Assembly (NCBI GenBank): GCA_045539315.1
Contig: JAZQFC010000010.1
Coordinates: forward strand, 107,532 to 171,531
Length of the DNA stretch: 64,000 nucleotides
From: RUG11462 sp045539315
Lineage (GTDB): Bacteria; Bacillota; Clostridia; Oscillospirales; Acutalibacteraceae
Direction of reading: 5' to 3'
A program made the position numbers and the translations under genes. Below, piece by piece: positions 32,896-41,031 of this stretch. Every line of letters starts with the position of its first letter. The first letter of the stretch is position 1. The notes beneath the pieces were generated by a model. It was given only the letters and a program-made list of their open reading frames with translations, had not been told where the DNA came from and did no database searches.

Positions 32896-33504
32896 ATGCA
32901 ATTTAAAGTTATTGAAAAAAGCATACTTATAGCGTTGTGTCTAACGATTTTAGTAAGTTGTTTTGATTTTTCATTCAGATGCTCAAATATCAGAAACAGA
33001 GTTTTCAGGCTACATATTCTTGCAAACTCTGATTCAACAACAGACCAAAATTTAAAACTAAAAGTGCGAGATAAAATTATTTTAGAAGGCGCGCAACTGT
33101 TTGTTGAAAGCCAAAGTTTATCTCAAACACAAAAAATAGCAAAACAAAATATCAATAGATTTTGCGAAATTGCCGAACAAGAATTAATAAAAAACGGTTG
33201 CAATATGAAAGTTTGCGCAACTGTAAAGCCTTGCTATTTTAACACAAGAACTTATGATAATGTAACACTTCCGGCAGGAGTTTATGATGCTTTGCAAATT
33301 AAAATAGGAGAAGCAAAGGGGAAAAATTGGTGGTGCGTTGTGTACCCGTCACTTTGCGTGCCTGCTTCAACGCAAAAAATCGATGATGTACTAGAAGATG
33401 ACCAGCAAAACATAGTTGAAAACAAAGATAAATATATCATTAAATTCAAATTAGTCGAGTGGTTTGAGAGTATAAAACAAGTTCTAAAGCATAATGTAGA
33501 TTAA
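32896..33504 (+). CDS. spoIIR: Stage II sporulation protein R
   Basis: Forespore-made secreted signal that triggers SpoIIGA to process pro-sigma-E in the mother cell. Visible: N-terminal membrane/signal segment (about 10-27), the family motif FRLHILANSDSTTDQNLKLKVRD near 37-60, VTLPAGVYDALQIKIGEAKGKNWWCVVYPSLC near 125-155. Length 202 is normal. In other spore formers its promoter is used by sigma-F; I cannot see a clear sigma-F promoter here, so it may lie within ispE. The 3' end overlaps the convergent small gene by 21 bases. Confidence 0.93.
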   Translation: MQFKVIEKSILIALCLTILVSCFDFSFRCSNIRNRVFRLHILANSDSTTDQNLKLKVRDKIILEGAQLFVESQSLSQTQKIAKQNINRFCEIAEQELIKNGCNMKVCATVKPCYFNTRTYDNVTLPAGVYDALQIKIGEAKGKNWWCVVYPSLCVPASTQKIDDVLEDDQQNIVENKDKYIIKFKLVEWFESIKQVLKHNVD

Positions 33505-33783
33505 AGCATATAATAAAAACTCATCGCAAGTGTTGTCGTTTGCAAGTATTAAAATAAGCAATAAAATCATCGCTTGTTCGCTATTTTCTCCAATGAGTTT
33601 TTTCAAATCAAGCGCATTTAAAAAGCTAAAAGAACCACGTTTTTTATCTTGTGGTATTTCTTTTAGCTTTTGTTTGTTTTCGCTTTTTTCGGGCTCTGGT
33701 TTGGCTTTTTGTCGTGCTTCTAATGCTCGCTTTGTAGCCTCTTGCTCCATTCTTTTAATCTGATTATAAGAATACTCGTTCAT
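33484..33783 (-). CDS. Small unknown protein with hydrophobic C-terminus
   Basis: 99 residues: a Lys/Glu/Gln-rich N-terminal half (about 1-55, likely helical), then a short KKLIGENSEQ segment and a hydrophobic tail (LLLILILANDNTCDEFLLYA...IML, about 73-99) with a conserved-looking Asp-Asn-Thr-Cys-Asp-Glu insert. I recall similar tails in small clostridial proteins next to sporulation genes, but have no name. ATG at 33783 (GAGGTG upstream) is preferred to a GTG two codons before. Third of three leftward small genes; its 3' end overlaps spoIIR on the other strand by 21 bases. Confidence 0.7.
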   Translation of the reverse strand: MNEYSYNQIKRMEQEATKRALEARQKAKPEPEKSENKQKLKEIPQDKKRGSFSFLNALDLKKLIGENSEQAMILLLILILANDNTCDEFLLYALIYIML

Positions 33784-33785
33784 AT

Positions 33786-34142
33786 TCACACCTCAAAAAG
33801 CGTATTTAGTCCACTTTCTTTTAAAAGAGGCAATAATTTAACAATTTTCATAATCGATATTGCTTTGTCCACTTTCTTTTGTCTGTCATGTGATAAATGA
33901 GGTTTAAGCGCAACTAAAAGCCGAGTGTTATTATCGTCTTTGTTATTACTTTTTAATAAACTCATCATTTTCATAATATTTCCCATTTGCACAGGGTCAA
34001 TTTGCATATCGCTAAACTGTGAGTTTTGCGTTTCTTGTTTGCTTTCGTTTTGTGACATAAGCGATGAAGCGAGTTGAGATATTTTTTTCATTCCATCTTC
34101 ATCGCCTAATATCTGCGTGATTTTACTTGCTATATCATCCAT
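33786..34142 (-). CDS. Small unknown protein, middle gene of a three-gene run
   Basis: 118 residues, acidic N-terminus and Met/Gln-rich middle (about 45-65, MQIDPVQMGNIMKMMSLL), then the region NTRLLVALKPHLSHDRQKKVD followed by KAISIMKIVKLLPLLKESG, which I recall as conserved in spore-forming Clostridia without a described role. No signal peptide. ATG at 34142 overlaps the end of the preceding gene by 8 bases and ends 2 bases before the next start, so all three are translationally coupled. A TTG four codons upstream is an alternative start. Confidence 0.7.
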   Translation of the reverse strand: MDDIASKITQILGDEDGMKKISQLASSLMSQNESKQETQNSQFSDMQIDPVQMGNIMKMMSLLKSNNKDDNNTRLLVALKPHLSHDRQKKVDKAISIMKIVKLLPLLKESGLNTLFEV

Positions 34143-34332
34143 TTTTGTTCCCAAATTTCTTGATTAAATCTTGAATAGATTTATCTGCTAGAATTTTATT
34201 CAACTTCTCTTTGTCGTTTAAAATATCATTTACCTGTCGTTTGTTTTCATCGCTTAAATTGTTGAAAATATTGTTAACAGTATCCTTATCAGCGATTTTC
34301 ATCATTTCATCAAGTTTATTTTTATCTATCAT
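34135..34332 (-). CDS. Small unknown helical protein, first gene of a three-gene run
   Basis: 65 residues, highly charged and helical (MIDKNKLDEMMKIADKDTVN onward), ending IKKFGNKNG. AAAGGGAG lies just before ATG at 34332. It overlaps the following gene by 8 bases. No family recognised. Confidence 0.65.
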   Translation of the reverse strand: MIDKNKLDEMMKIADKDTVNNIFNNLSDENKRQVNDILNDKEKLNKILADKSIQDLIKKFGNKNG

Positions 34333-34360
34333 TGCAAAAACACTCCCTTTGTTATATAAT
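34332..34360 (+). promoter_or_regulatory. Promoter of the YfcE-like phosphoesterase gene
   Basis: TTGCAA (34332-34337), 17 bases, TATAAT (34355-34360). It overlaps the start codon of the divergent small gene. Confidence 0.55.
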
Positions 34361-34393
34361 ATGTAATAAGATTAAATTGTAGAAGGAGTATTT

Positions 34394-34864
34394 ATGCGAA
34401 TAGTAGTTTTATCAGACGCTCACGGTTATGTAAAACCTATCGAAAAAGCCATTGAAAAATCTAAACCGGATGTGGTAATATTCTGCGGCGACGGTGCTTC
34501 AAGAGCAGAAGACATAAGTTATTTATACCCTGAAATCAAGTTTTATTTTGTAAAGGGTAATTGCGACCCACTGGTAGATTTTCCAACACAACTTGAAGAA
34601 AAAATCGGCTCAAAAAGATTTTTTATAACCCATGGGCATTTGTATGAAGTAAAATATACTTACGATAAAGTTATACAAGCGGCAAAAGCGCGAGGGGTAG
34701 ATATACTTCTTTTTGGTCATACTCACAGTGCCTTAAATTTGTATCAAGATGGTTTATATATTATGAATCCCGGCTCTTGCGTGTCGCCTGATACAGGCAG
34801 ACCAACCTATGGGTTTATTGATATAGTAGGCGACAAAATAGTAACAAATATTGTAGAAATATAA
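34394..34864 (+). CDS. YfcE/MJ0936-type metallophosphodiesterase
   Basis: Small cytosolic phosphodiesterase of 156 residues. Metal-binding motifs in order: SDAHG (near 7), FCGDG (near 31), VKGNCD (near 54), ITHGH (near 78) and FGHTHS (near 112). Length and motif spacing match the YfcE family, which hydrolyses phosphodiesters such as bis-pNPP; physiological substrate unknown. AGAAGGAG precedes ATG. Confidence 0.9.
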   Translation: MRIVVLSDAHGYVKPIEKAIEKSKPDVVIFCGDGASRAEDISYLYPEIKFYFVKGNCDPLVDFPTQLEEKIGSKRFFITHGHLYEVKYTYDKVIQAAKARGVDILLFGHTHSALNLYQDGLYIMNPGSCVSPDTGRPTYGFIDIVGDKIVTNIVEI

Positions 34865-34899
34865 AAAAGACTGATTATCAAATGATAATCAGTCTTTTG
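34864..34899. terminator. Bidirectional terminator
   Basis: AAAAGACTGATTATC-AAAT-GATAATCAGTCTTTT, converging point of the YfcE gene and the aconitase-X operon. Confidence 0.92.
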
Positions 34900-34903
34900 C
34901 TTT

Positions 34904-35347
34904 TTAGTCAACAACAACTGTGCCATCTTCTTTAATAGTAATTGTCATATCATCTTTAACGTAGTCTAAAAACTCATCGCCAAGACAGTCAATAACAGGC
35001 ATATTAACATCTTCAACCCAAACATCAGCAAGTACAGCGCCTGCTGCAGCGAGCGAGTCAATATGATTAGCAAATAGCATACAAGCAGGTTGGCGTTTCA
35101 TAGCGCAAGCACAATAAAGTACCAAACCACCGGTAGTTGAACCAATTGTTTGTGGAAGCACAAGCGCCTTTCCTGCTAACTGTTTGCCAAATAAATCTTT
35201 GTTGTTTTGGTCGTTGCAAGTAGCAGTTTTATCGCCAAATTGCAATGCTTTTTGCAAAGAAGCAAGTGTATTAAAACCTTCTTTTGTTACAACTGCTTTT
35301 GCGCTAACAACACCAGGGGTAACAATTCTGCCTTTAAATTCTTTCAT
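34904..35347 (-). CDS. Aconitase X small (swivel) subunit, DUF126
   Basis: Swivelling domain subunit of a two-protein aconitase-X dehydratase. The 147-residue protein has the DUF126 marks GRIVTPGVVSAKAVV near the start, GKALVLPQTIGSTTGG near 56-71 and the Ser/Gly-rich active loop. It begins 2 bases after the large subunit's stop, with the AAAGGAGG site inside that gene's end. Characterised relatives dehydrate cis-3-hydroxy-L-proline (bacteria) or mevalonate 5-phosphate (archaea). ispE in this window argues against the mevalonate role. Confidence 0.88.
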   Translation of the reverse strand: MKEFKGRIVTPGVVSAKAVVTKEGFNTLASLQKALQFGDKTATCNDQNNKDLFGKQLAGKALVLPQTIGSTTGGLVLYCACAMKRQPACMLFANHIDSLAAAGAVLADVWVEDVNMPVIDCLGDEFLDYVKDDMTITIKEDGTVVVD

Positions 35348-35349
35348 CT

Positions 35350-36624
35350 TTATTTACCTCCTTTTGTGATTTGCACAAGAATCTCATCATCGGTATAATA
35401 ACGAGCAGTTGTGTATGTACGAAGTTTGTTAGAAGAAGTAATAACCGGCATTTTTGCACAAAGCGGATTATTCATATACATAAGCGGACAAATGTATGAA
35501 ACAATAACACCGGTTGCTTTAAGTCTTTCAGCATAATCGGTTTTATTAAATTCTTCAATAACTTTAGGTGGTGCAGTAAACACAGTAGGAATAACAACTT
35601 TTTTGTTTCCGTAATTATTCAAAGCGCTTTCAACCTTGTCTGTCCAGTCTTTAAGTTGTTGCAAACTCATATGAGGGCAACCCATAAAGCAAAGTTTAGG
35701 TTTAGCGTCAGGATTCTTCCAAATCATAGGGTAGTTTGCTTTAACTCTTTCGAGTTCAGCATCGTCAATAATATACTCTTTAGCATCGTCTTTAATAAGG
35801 TCTTTGCCTTGTTCTTTTGCTTCAGGAGTTAAATTATCAATGTGATAAAGACCAACCGCGCCGTTAGAAGCAGTAGCCGCGCCAAAATCTTTAAGATAAG
35901 TACAAGCCTCGTCATCTAACTCGTCGCCAATCCATTTATCAAGACCAATTATATAAGGAACATCTTCCATAACTTTCATACCAATAGCCGAACCTAAAAG
36001 TTGCGCTTCAGGTTTTTTGGTAGTTTCGATTTTTATAACCCAACTAGCGCGTCTGCCTTCATCAGTAAGCAAACCAAAGTAAGGAACATAACCAACAATA
36101 GAACCCATAATATCAATAATACCGGAGTTTCTGTTACATCTAGCGCCGAGCACAGAGTTTGCATAAACTACTGCAGAAGATTCAGCCCAGGAAAGAATAT
36201 CGCCTTTTTTAGGTTTGTTACCAACTTCGTCCATATAACAAGCGCAAGTAAAAGCGTCTTTGTCCATAAGACCAAGTTTGTTTAATTGGTCTTCATAAAA
36301 ATCTTGTTTGTTATACATAAACTTATTGAAAACCAACTTTTGCAAAAGGTTAGCAGGAACATTTTTATCAAGTGGTCTAGGGTCAACTGAAAACTTTTGT
36401 CCTGATGCAACACCTTCGTCAATAATTTGTTGCATTAAATCATAAACAGGGCTCATAACACCAAGACCAAAAGAAGTAACTAAATGGTTGAATTTTGATG
36501 TAACTTTAACCATTTTTTCTGCTTCAAATGCCTCGCCATACAAAACAAGAGTTTTCATAACTTTGGCAAGAGTTTCGCCTCTTTTACCATCTAAAATCTC
36601 TTTTTGAACTTTAGTTAATTTCAT
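35350..36624 (-). CDS. Aconitase X catalytic subunit, DUF521
   Basis: Catalytic subunit of an aconitase-X dehydratase, 424 residues, cytosolic, iron-sulfur dependent in characterised members. Family features: LTKVQKEILDGKRGETLAKVM at the N-terminus, SSAVVYANSVLGARCNRNSG near 155-174, KPKLCFMGCPHMSL near 310-323 and a late PLMYMNNPLCAKMPVITSSNKLRTY near 380-405 with further cysteines. ATG at 36624 (AAAGGA upstream) replaces a longer frame start that reads through the previous gene's tail. Middle gene of the flavin reductase - DUF521 - DUF126 operon. Most likely substrate class: hydroxyproline-type or related hydroxy acids; not proven. Confidence 0.9.
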   Translation of the reverse strand: MKLTKVQKEILDGKRGETLAKVMKTLVLYGEAFEAEKMVKVTSKFNHLVTSFGLGVMSPVYDLMQQIIDEGVASGQKFSVDPRPLDKNVPANLLQKLVFNKFMYNKQDFYEDQLNKLGLMDKDAFTCACYMDEVGNKPKKGDILSWAESSAVVYANSVLGARCNRNSGIIDIMGSIVGYVPYFGLLTDEGRRASWVIKIETTKKPEAQLLGSAIGMKVMEDVPYIIGLDKWIGDELDDEACTYLKDFGAATASNGAVGLYHIDNLTPEAKEQGKDLIKDDAKEYIIDDAELERVKANYPMIWKNPDAKPKLCFMGCPHMSLQQLKDWTDKVESALNNYGNKKVVIPTVFTAPPKVIEEFNKTDYAERLKATGVIVSYICPLMYMNNPLCAKMPVITSSNKLRTYTTARYYTDDEILVQITKGGK

Positions 36625-36638
36625 AAGACAAATCCTTT

Positions 36639-38699
36639 CTATAACTTCATAGCAGTATCCCAAGCCTGCCAGATAACAGTTCTTAAATTACCAACTTTTT
36701 TAGCATCGCCAACAACATGAATATGTCTGCCTTTTGTTGCAATAGGGCTTGGAGTATAACCAATTGAAAGAATAACATTATCAGTTGGAATTTCAATAGT
36801 TTTACCATCTTTGTCAGTAGCAATAACACTTGTTTTGGTAATCTCTTTAACTTTAGTTTCAAGATATGTAGGAACTTTATTAGCCTTAAAGAAATCTCTT
36901 AAATAACTTGAGTTTGCCAAACAAATACCTTTGCCGATGATTAAATCATCTCTCATCTCAATAATAGTAGGTTTTTTACCTTGTAAATAAAGTTCGTAAG
37001 CAATTTCACAACCTGTAAGGCCACCGCCGATAATTGTTACATTTTCGCCAACTTCTTGTTTGTTAAGCAAGAAATCGGTAGCCTCAATACAAAGGTTACA
37101 ACCGTTAACATTAAGTTCGTTTGCTTTAGCGCCTGTTGCCACAACAATTTCATCAAATCCTTGTAATTTATAAGGGTCGATAACGCGCTTGTTCAATTTA
37201 ACAGTTATTTCTTTATGTCTTTTAATTTCACGCTCATACCAAGCGATTAACTCTTTATCTTTTTCTTTGTAAGAAGGAGCAGCGGCAGCAATAAACACAC
37301 CGCCTAATTTATCAGACATTTCAAAAATAGTTACTTTGTGGCCACGTTTCGCACAAACAATAGCGGTTTCCATACCACCGATACCACCGCCGATAATAGC
37401 GATGTTTTTCTTTACCTTTGCAGGTTTAATCTTGTATTTTTTAGACTGCATTGTTTGTGGATTAATAGCACAACGAGCAAGGCCCATAGTATCGCCAAAA
37501 TCCTGGTCGTTAGCCGAACCTTTGTAACTTGCAAAGTTAAAACAACCTGCATGGCAACAAATACAAGGTTTAATATCCTCGATTCGCTCGTCAATAAGTT
37601 TTGTAATCCACTCGCCATCTGCTAAAAATTGTCGTGCTACGCCAACACCGTCAATTTTTCCTTCACTGACTGCCTTTGCGCCTGTTTCCATTTCCATTCT
37701 ACCTGCGCAAACAACAGGAATATCAACAAACTTCTTAATGTGAGCAACATCATCTAAATTACAGTTTTGAGGCATATACATAGGTGGGTGAGCCCAATAC
37801 CATGAATCATATGTACCATTATCAGCGTTAAGCATATCATAACCTGCGTCTTGCAAGTATTTAGCAGCTTTTTCACTTTCTGCCATATCTCTGCCGATTT
37901 CGGTATATTCCTCGCCTGGTAAAGCACCAACGCAAAAATCTTTAACCTTTGATTCAACAGAATATCTCAAAGAAACAGGGTAATCTTTGCCACAAGTTTC
38001 TTTAATTGCCTTGACAATATCGGTAGCAAAACGATATCTGTTTTCAAAAGAGCCACCATATTCATCGGTTCTTTTATTAGTATAAGGAAGTGTAAACTGG
38101 TCGAGCAAATAGCCTTCGTGAACAGCGTGAACTTCAACACCGTCAACCCCTGCCTCTTTACACATCTTTGCAGTTTTAGCAAAAGCCTCAACAATTTTTT
38201 TAATATCTTTAACTTTCATTTCAGGGCAGGTGATTTTATCCGACCAACGAGAAGGCAATTCACTAGGACTTGCAAGTTGAGCCGAAGTGTCAATAATAGG
38301 CTTTGCAATTGTGCGAAGCACAGGGTTTTTATGAAGTGGAACAATGTGATTAGTAATAGCCCAACTTCTACCCATACCTGCAGTAATTTGTACAAAAAGT
38401 TTAGCGCCTGTTTTATGAATTTCATCCATAAAAACTTTTAAATCTTTAAACATTTTTTTGTTTTGATAAAGCCACCTATTACCCAAGGTATCGCGAATAG
38501 GTGCAATACCAGGAATAATAAGGCCAACATTGTTATTAGCGCGCTCTAAAAAGAATTTAGCTGCTTCTTTGTCAAAATGGTTAGGCTCCATCCAACCAAA
38601 AAGAGAAGTGCCGCCCATAGGGCACAAAACAATTCTATTTTTTATTTCAACATTGCCTATTTTCCAAGGAGTAAACAAAGAATCGTATTTTTTATCCAT
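36639..38699 (-). CDS. Old-yellow-enzyme-type NADH:flavin oxidoreductase with Fe-S and FAD domains
   Basis: Three-part reductase of the 2,4-dienoyl-CoA reductase/BaiCD/trimethylamine dehydrogenase type, 686 residues. Order: FMN TIM barrel (about 1-365) with NRIVLCPMGG and VDGVEVHAVHEGYLLDQF; a 4Fe-4S cluster segment CICCHAGC near 372-379 with a fourth Cys in LARCAINP; then a Rossmann FAD/NAD domain (about 420-686) with IAIIGGGIGGMETAIV and VTIIGGGLTGCEIAYEL. Such enzymes reduce activated C=C bonds. ATG at 38699 follows AAGGAAGG. It leads an operon with aconitase X (14-base gap), which suggests dehydration followed by reduction of an enoyl-type product. Confidence 0.9.
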   Translation of the reverse strand: MDKKYDSLFTPWKIGNVEIKNRIVLCPMGGTSLFGWMEPNHFDKEAAKFFLERANNNVGLIIPGIAPIRDTLGNRWLYQNKKMFKDLKVFMDEIHKTGAKLFVQITAGMGRSWAITNHIVPLHKNPVLRTIAKPIIDTSAQLASPSELPSRWSDKITCPEMKVKDIKKIVEAFAKTAKMCKEAGVDGVEVHAVHEGYLLDQFTLPYTNKRTDEYGGSFENRYRFATDIVKAIKETCGKDYPVSLRYSVESKVKDFCVGALPGEEYTEIGRDMAESEKAAKYLQDAGYDMLNADNGTYDSWYWAHPPMYMPQNCNLDDVAHIKKFVDIPVVCAGRMEMETGAKAVSEGKIDGVGVARQFLADGEWITKLIDERIEDIKPCICCHAGCFNFASYKGSANDQDFGDTMGLARCAINPQTMQSKKYKIKPAKVKKNIAIIGGGIGGMETAIVCAKRGHKVTIFEMSDKLGGVFIAAAAPSYKEKDKELIAWYEREIKRHKEITVKLNKRVIDPYKLQGFDEIVVATGAKANELNVNGCNLCIEATDFLLNKQEVGENVTIIGGGLTGCEIAYELYLQGKKPTIIEMRDDLIIGKGICLANSSYLRDFFKANKVPTYLETKVKEITKTSVIATDKDGKTIEIPTDNVILSIGYTPSPIATKGRHIHVVGDAKKVGNLRTVIWQAWDTAMKL

Positions 38700-38732
38700 A
38701 ATTAGACCTTCCTTTAATATTTTAACAGTATA

Positions 38733-38761
38733 ATTATATATCACAAATTTGCAAGTGTCAA
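38733..38761 (-). promoter_or_regulatory. Promoter of the reductase/aconitase-X operon
   Basis: Minus strand TTGACA (38761-38756), 17 bases, TATAAT (38738-38733). Confidence 0.75.
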
Positions 38762-38787
38762 GCAAACCAACGCTTTTTTAACAAAAA

Positions 38788-38820
38788 TAAAAAACGGGTA
38801 GAAAACTCTACCCGTTTAAA
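38788..38820 (-). terminator. Terminator of secG
   Basis: AAACGGGTAGA/TCTACCCGTTT hairpin; read leftward it is followed by TTTATTTTTG. Confidence 0.85.
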
Positions 38821-38827
38821 AAACTAA

Positions 38828-39079
38828 TTATTTTAAAATAATGTTAAGTGCGAAACAAACCATAACAACTACCATAAACAAAACAGCAATATATTTAGTC
38901 CATTTAGCGAGAACAGCATCAACTGCTTTAGCCTTACCTTTTGATAAGAATGTATCAGCGCCACCAGAAATAACGCCTGAAATACCTTTTCTTCTACCTT
39001 CTTGTAAAAGAACAACAGCAATGATAACTAAAGCTAAAACAATAAGAACACCGCCGAGTACATAATCATACCAATTCAT
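38828..39079 (-). CDS. secG: Protein translocase subunit SecG
   Basis: Small auxiliary membrane subunit of the SecYEG export channel. 83 residues with two transmembrane segments (about 6-25 and 62-81) separated by the diagnostic loop VLLQEGRRKGISGVISGGAD. Own promoter (TTGTAT-N17-TAAAAT) and terminator; monocistronic. Confidence 0.93.
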   Translation of the reverse strand: MNWYDYVLGGVLIVLALVIIAVVLLQEGRRKGISGVISGGADTFLSKGKAKAVDAVLAKWTKYIAVLFMVVVMVCFALNIILK

Positions 39080-39121
39080 AATATTCGTTCCTTTCGTACA
39101 TAATTAGTAAACAACAGATGT

Positions 39122-39150
39122 ATTTTAACATAGATTTTATAAAAATACAA
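39122..39150 (-). promoter_or_regulatory. Promoter of secG
   Basis: Minus strand TTGTAT (39150-39145), 17 bases, TAAAAT (39127-39122). Confidence 0.6.
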
Positions 39151-39183
39151 GTATTTTTTCAAAATAAGTTAAAATAACAAGAA

Positions 39184-40395
39184 TTACATTAATTTTTTAA
39201 GTCTTTCATTAACTTCGAGCAAGAATTCCTCAGTGTTAACCTTTTTCTTGTTTTCTAAAGTTGAGAGGAGATAAAGGTCACCTGTCATAATGCCTTCTTC
39301 AATAGTTTGAATAGTTGCTTTTTCAAGATTATCAGCGAATTTAACCAAATCAGGAGTGTTATCAAGTTCGCCTCTTTTACGTAGCGCGCCTGTCCAAGCA
39401 AAAAGTGTAGCAACAGAGTTTGTTGAAGTTTCTTCGCCTTTTAAGTGTTTGTAATAGTGACGTTGAACAGTGCCGTGAGCCGCCTCATATTCATAAACCC
39501 CATCAGGAGAAACGAGAACAGAAGTCATCATAGCGAGAGAACCGTAAGCAGTTGCAACCATATCACTCATAACGTCGCCATCATAGTTTTTACAAGCCCA
39601 GATATAACCGCCATCTGAACGAACAACTCTAGCAACAGCGTCATCAATAAGTGTGTAGAAATATTCAATACCAGCCGCATCAAATTTTTCTTTATACTCA
39701 TTTTCAAAGATTTCAGCAAAAATGTCTTTAAATCTATGGTCGTATTTTTTAGAAATAGTATCTTTAGTAGCAAACCATAAATCTTGTTTCATATCAAGCG
39801 CATAGTTAAAGCAACTTCTTGCAAATGAAGCAATTGATTTATCTGTATTATGTAGCCCTTGAATAATACCAGAAGTGCCTTCCATATTGTGAATAAGTTG
39901 TCTGGTTTCGTTACCATCTTTATCTGTGCAAACGAGTTCGCATTTTGCGCCTTCCGGAACTTGCATTTCAGTATTTTTATAAACATCACCATAAGCGTGA
40001 CGAGCAATACAAATAGGCTTTGTCCAAGTAGGAATAAAAGGAGTAATACCTTTAACTAAAATAGGAGTTCTAAAAACAGTACCATCTAAAATAGCACGAA
40101 TAGTACCGTTAGGAGATTTCCACATCTCTTTAAGATTATATTCAGGCATTCTAGCAGCGTTAGGAGTGATAGTAGCACACTTAACAGCAACACCATATTT
40201 TTTAGTAGCCTCGGCAGAATCAAAAGTAACTTGGTCGTTAGTTTCGTTTCTGTAAACAAGACCTAAATCATAATATTCAGATTTCAAGTCAACATAAGGG
40301 AGAATAAGAATATCTTTAATCATTTGCCAGATAATTCTGGTCATCTCATCTCCGTCCATCTCAACGAGAGGGGTTTTCATTTCAATTTTGCTCAT
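39184..40395 (-). CDS. icd: NADP-dependent isocitrate dehydrogenase (eukaryote-like homodimeric type)
   Basis: Oxidative decarboxylation of isocitrate to 2-oxoglutarate with NADP+, feeding glutamate synthesis. The 403-residue sequence is of the subfamily shared with eukaryotic IDH: VEMDGDEMTRIIWQMIKD at the N-terminus, ATITPNAARMPEYNLKEMWKSPNGTIR near 75-100, DDAVARVVRSDGGYIWACKNYDGDVMSD (metal Asp residues) near 250-280 and ETSTNSVATLFAWTGAL near 325. ATG at 40395 (GGAAAGGA upstream) is chosen over a TTG six codons earlier that coincides with the ribosome site. It follows xpt by 23 bases on the same transcript, an unusual pairing. Confidence 0.94.
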   Translation of the reverse strand: MSKIEMKTPLVEMDGDEMTRIIWQMIKDILILPYVDLKSEYYDLGLVYRNETNDQVTFDSAEATKKYGVAVKCATITPNAARMPEYNLKEMWKSPNGTIRAILDGTVFRTPILVKGITPFIPTWTKPICIARHAYGDVYKNTEMQVPEGAKCELVCTDKDGNETRQLIHNMEGTSGIIQGLHNTDKSIASFARSCFNYALDMKQDLWFATKDTISKKYDHRFKDIFAEIFENEYKEKFDAAGIEYFYTLIDDAVARVVRSDGGYIWACKNYDGDVMSDMVATAYGSLAMMTSVLVSPDGVYEYEAAHGTVQRHYYKHLKGEETSTNSVATLFAWTGALRKRGELDNTPDLVKFADNLEKATIQTIEEGIMTGDLYLLSTLENKKKVNTEEFLLEVNERLKKLM

Positions 40396-40418
40396 AATAA
40401 AATTCCTTTCCAAATATG

Positions 40419-40997
40419 TTAATCGACAAATTCAATGCCGTTTTCATAACTCATTGATTTAATTCGGGCTAATGATTCGCAACGAATGCCATAGTCTTCT
40501 CTAATGATTTTTCCGCCTTCTTGAAAAGCCTTTTCAATAACAATGCCGGCGCCAACAACTTCAGCGTTTGCGGCTTTTACAAGGTTGATAAGACCGATAA
40601 GCGCATTTCCTTTTGCCAAAAAGTCATCAATAATTAAAACTCGCTCGCCTTCGTGCAAAAATTCTTTTGAAAGCATAATATCATATGTAGTGCCATGAGT
40701 AAACGATTCAACTTGAGAAGTATAAACATCGCCTCTAATGTTTTTAGTTTTGTTTTTCTTTGCAAAAACAACAGGCACATCAAAATATTGTGCAACGATA
40801 CAAGCAATACCAATACCCGATGCCTCAATAGTCAAAATCTTGTCAATTTTCTCATTCTCGTAAAGCCTTTTAAATTCTTTGCCAACTTCATTCATAAACT
40901 TAACATCAATTTGATGGTTAACAAATGAATCAACTTTAAGAATATTGCCAGGCGCTACATGACCGTCTTTAAGAATTTTTTCTTCTAATGCTTTCAT
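40419..40997 (-). CDS. xpt: Xanthine phosphoribosyltransferase
   Basis: Purine salvage: converts xanthine and PRPP to XMP. 192 residues; the PRPP-binding motif VLIIDDFLAKGNA (near 125-137), TIEASGIGIACIVAQYF (near 57-73) and VFAKKNKTKNI match Xpt. ATG at 40997 follows GGAGTAAAGG. In many Firmicutes xpt is preceded by a purine riboswitch; I see no such aptamer in the roughly 35-base leader here. Next gene on the transcript is icd. Confidence 0.94.
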   Translation of the reverse strand: MKALEEKILKDGHVAPGNILKVDSFVNHQIDVKFMNEVGKEFKRLYENEKIDKILTIEASGIGIACIVAQYFDVPVVFAKKNKTKNIRGDVYTSQVESFTHGTTYDIMLSKEFLHEGERVLIIDDFLAKGNALIGLINLVKAANAEVVGAGIVIEKAFQEGGKIIREDYGIRCESLARIKSMSYENGIEFVD

Positions 40998-41031
40998 AGT
41001 CCTTTACTCCGAAAAATAAATTATTCAACTA

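Noticed and set aside
34904..36624. Aconitase X as mevalonate-5-phosphate dehydratase of the archaeal pathway
   Set aside because: ispE in the same window shows the MEP pathway, and no mevalonate genes are nearby.
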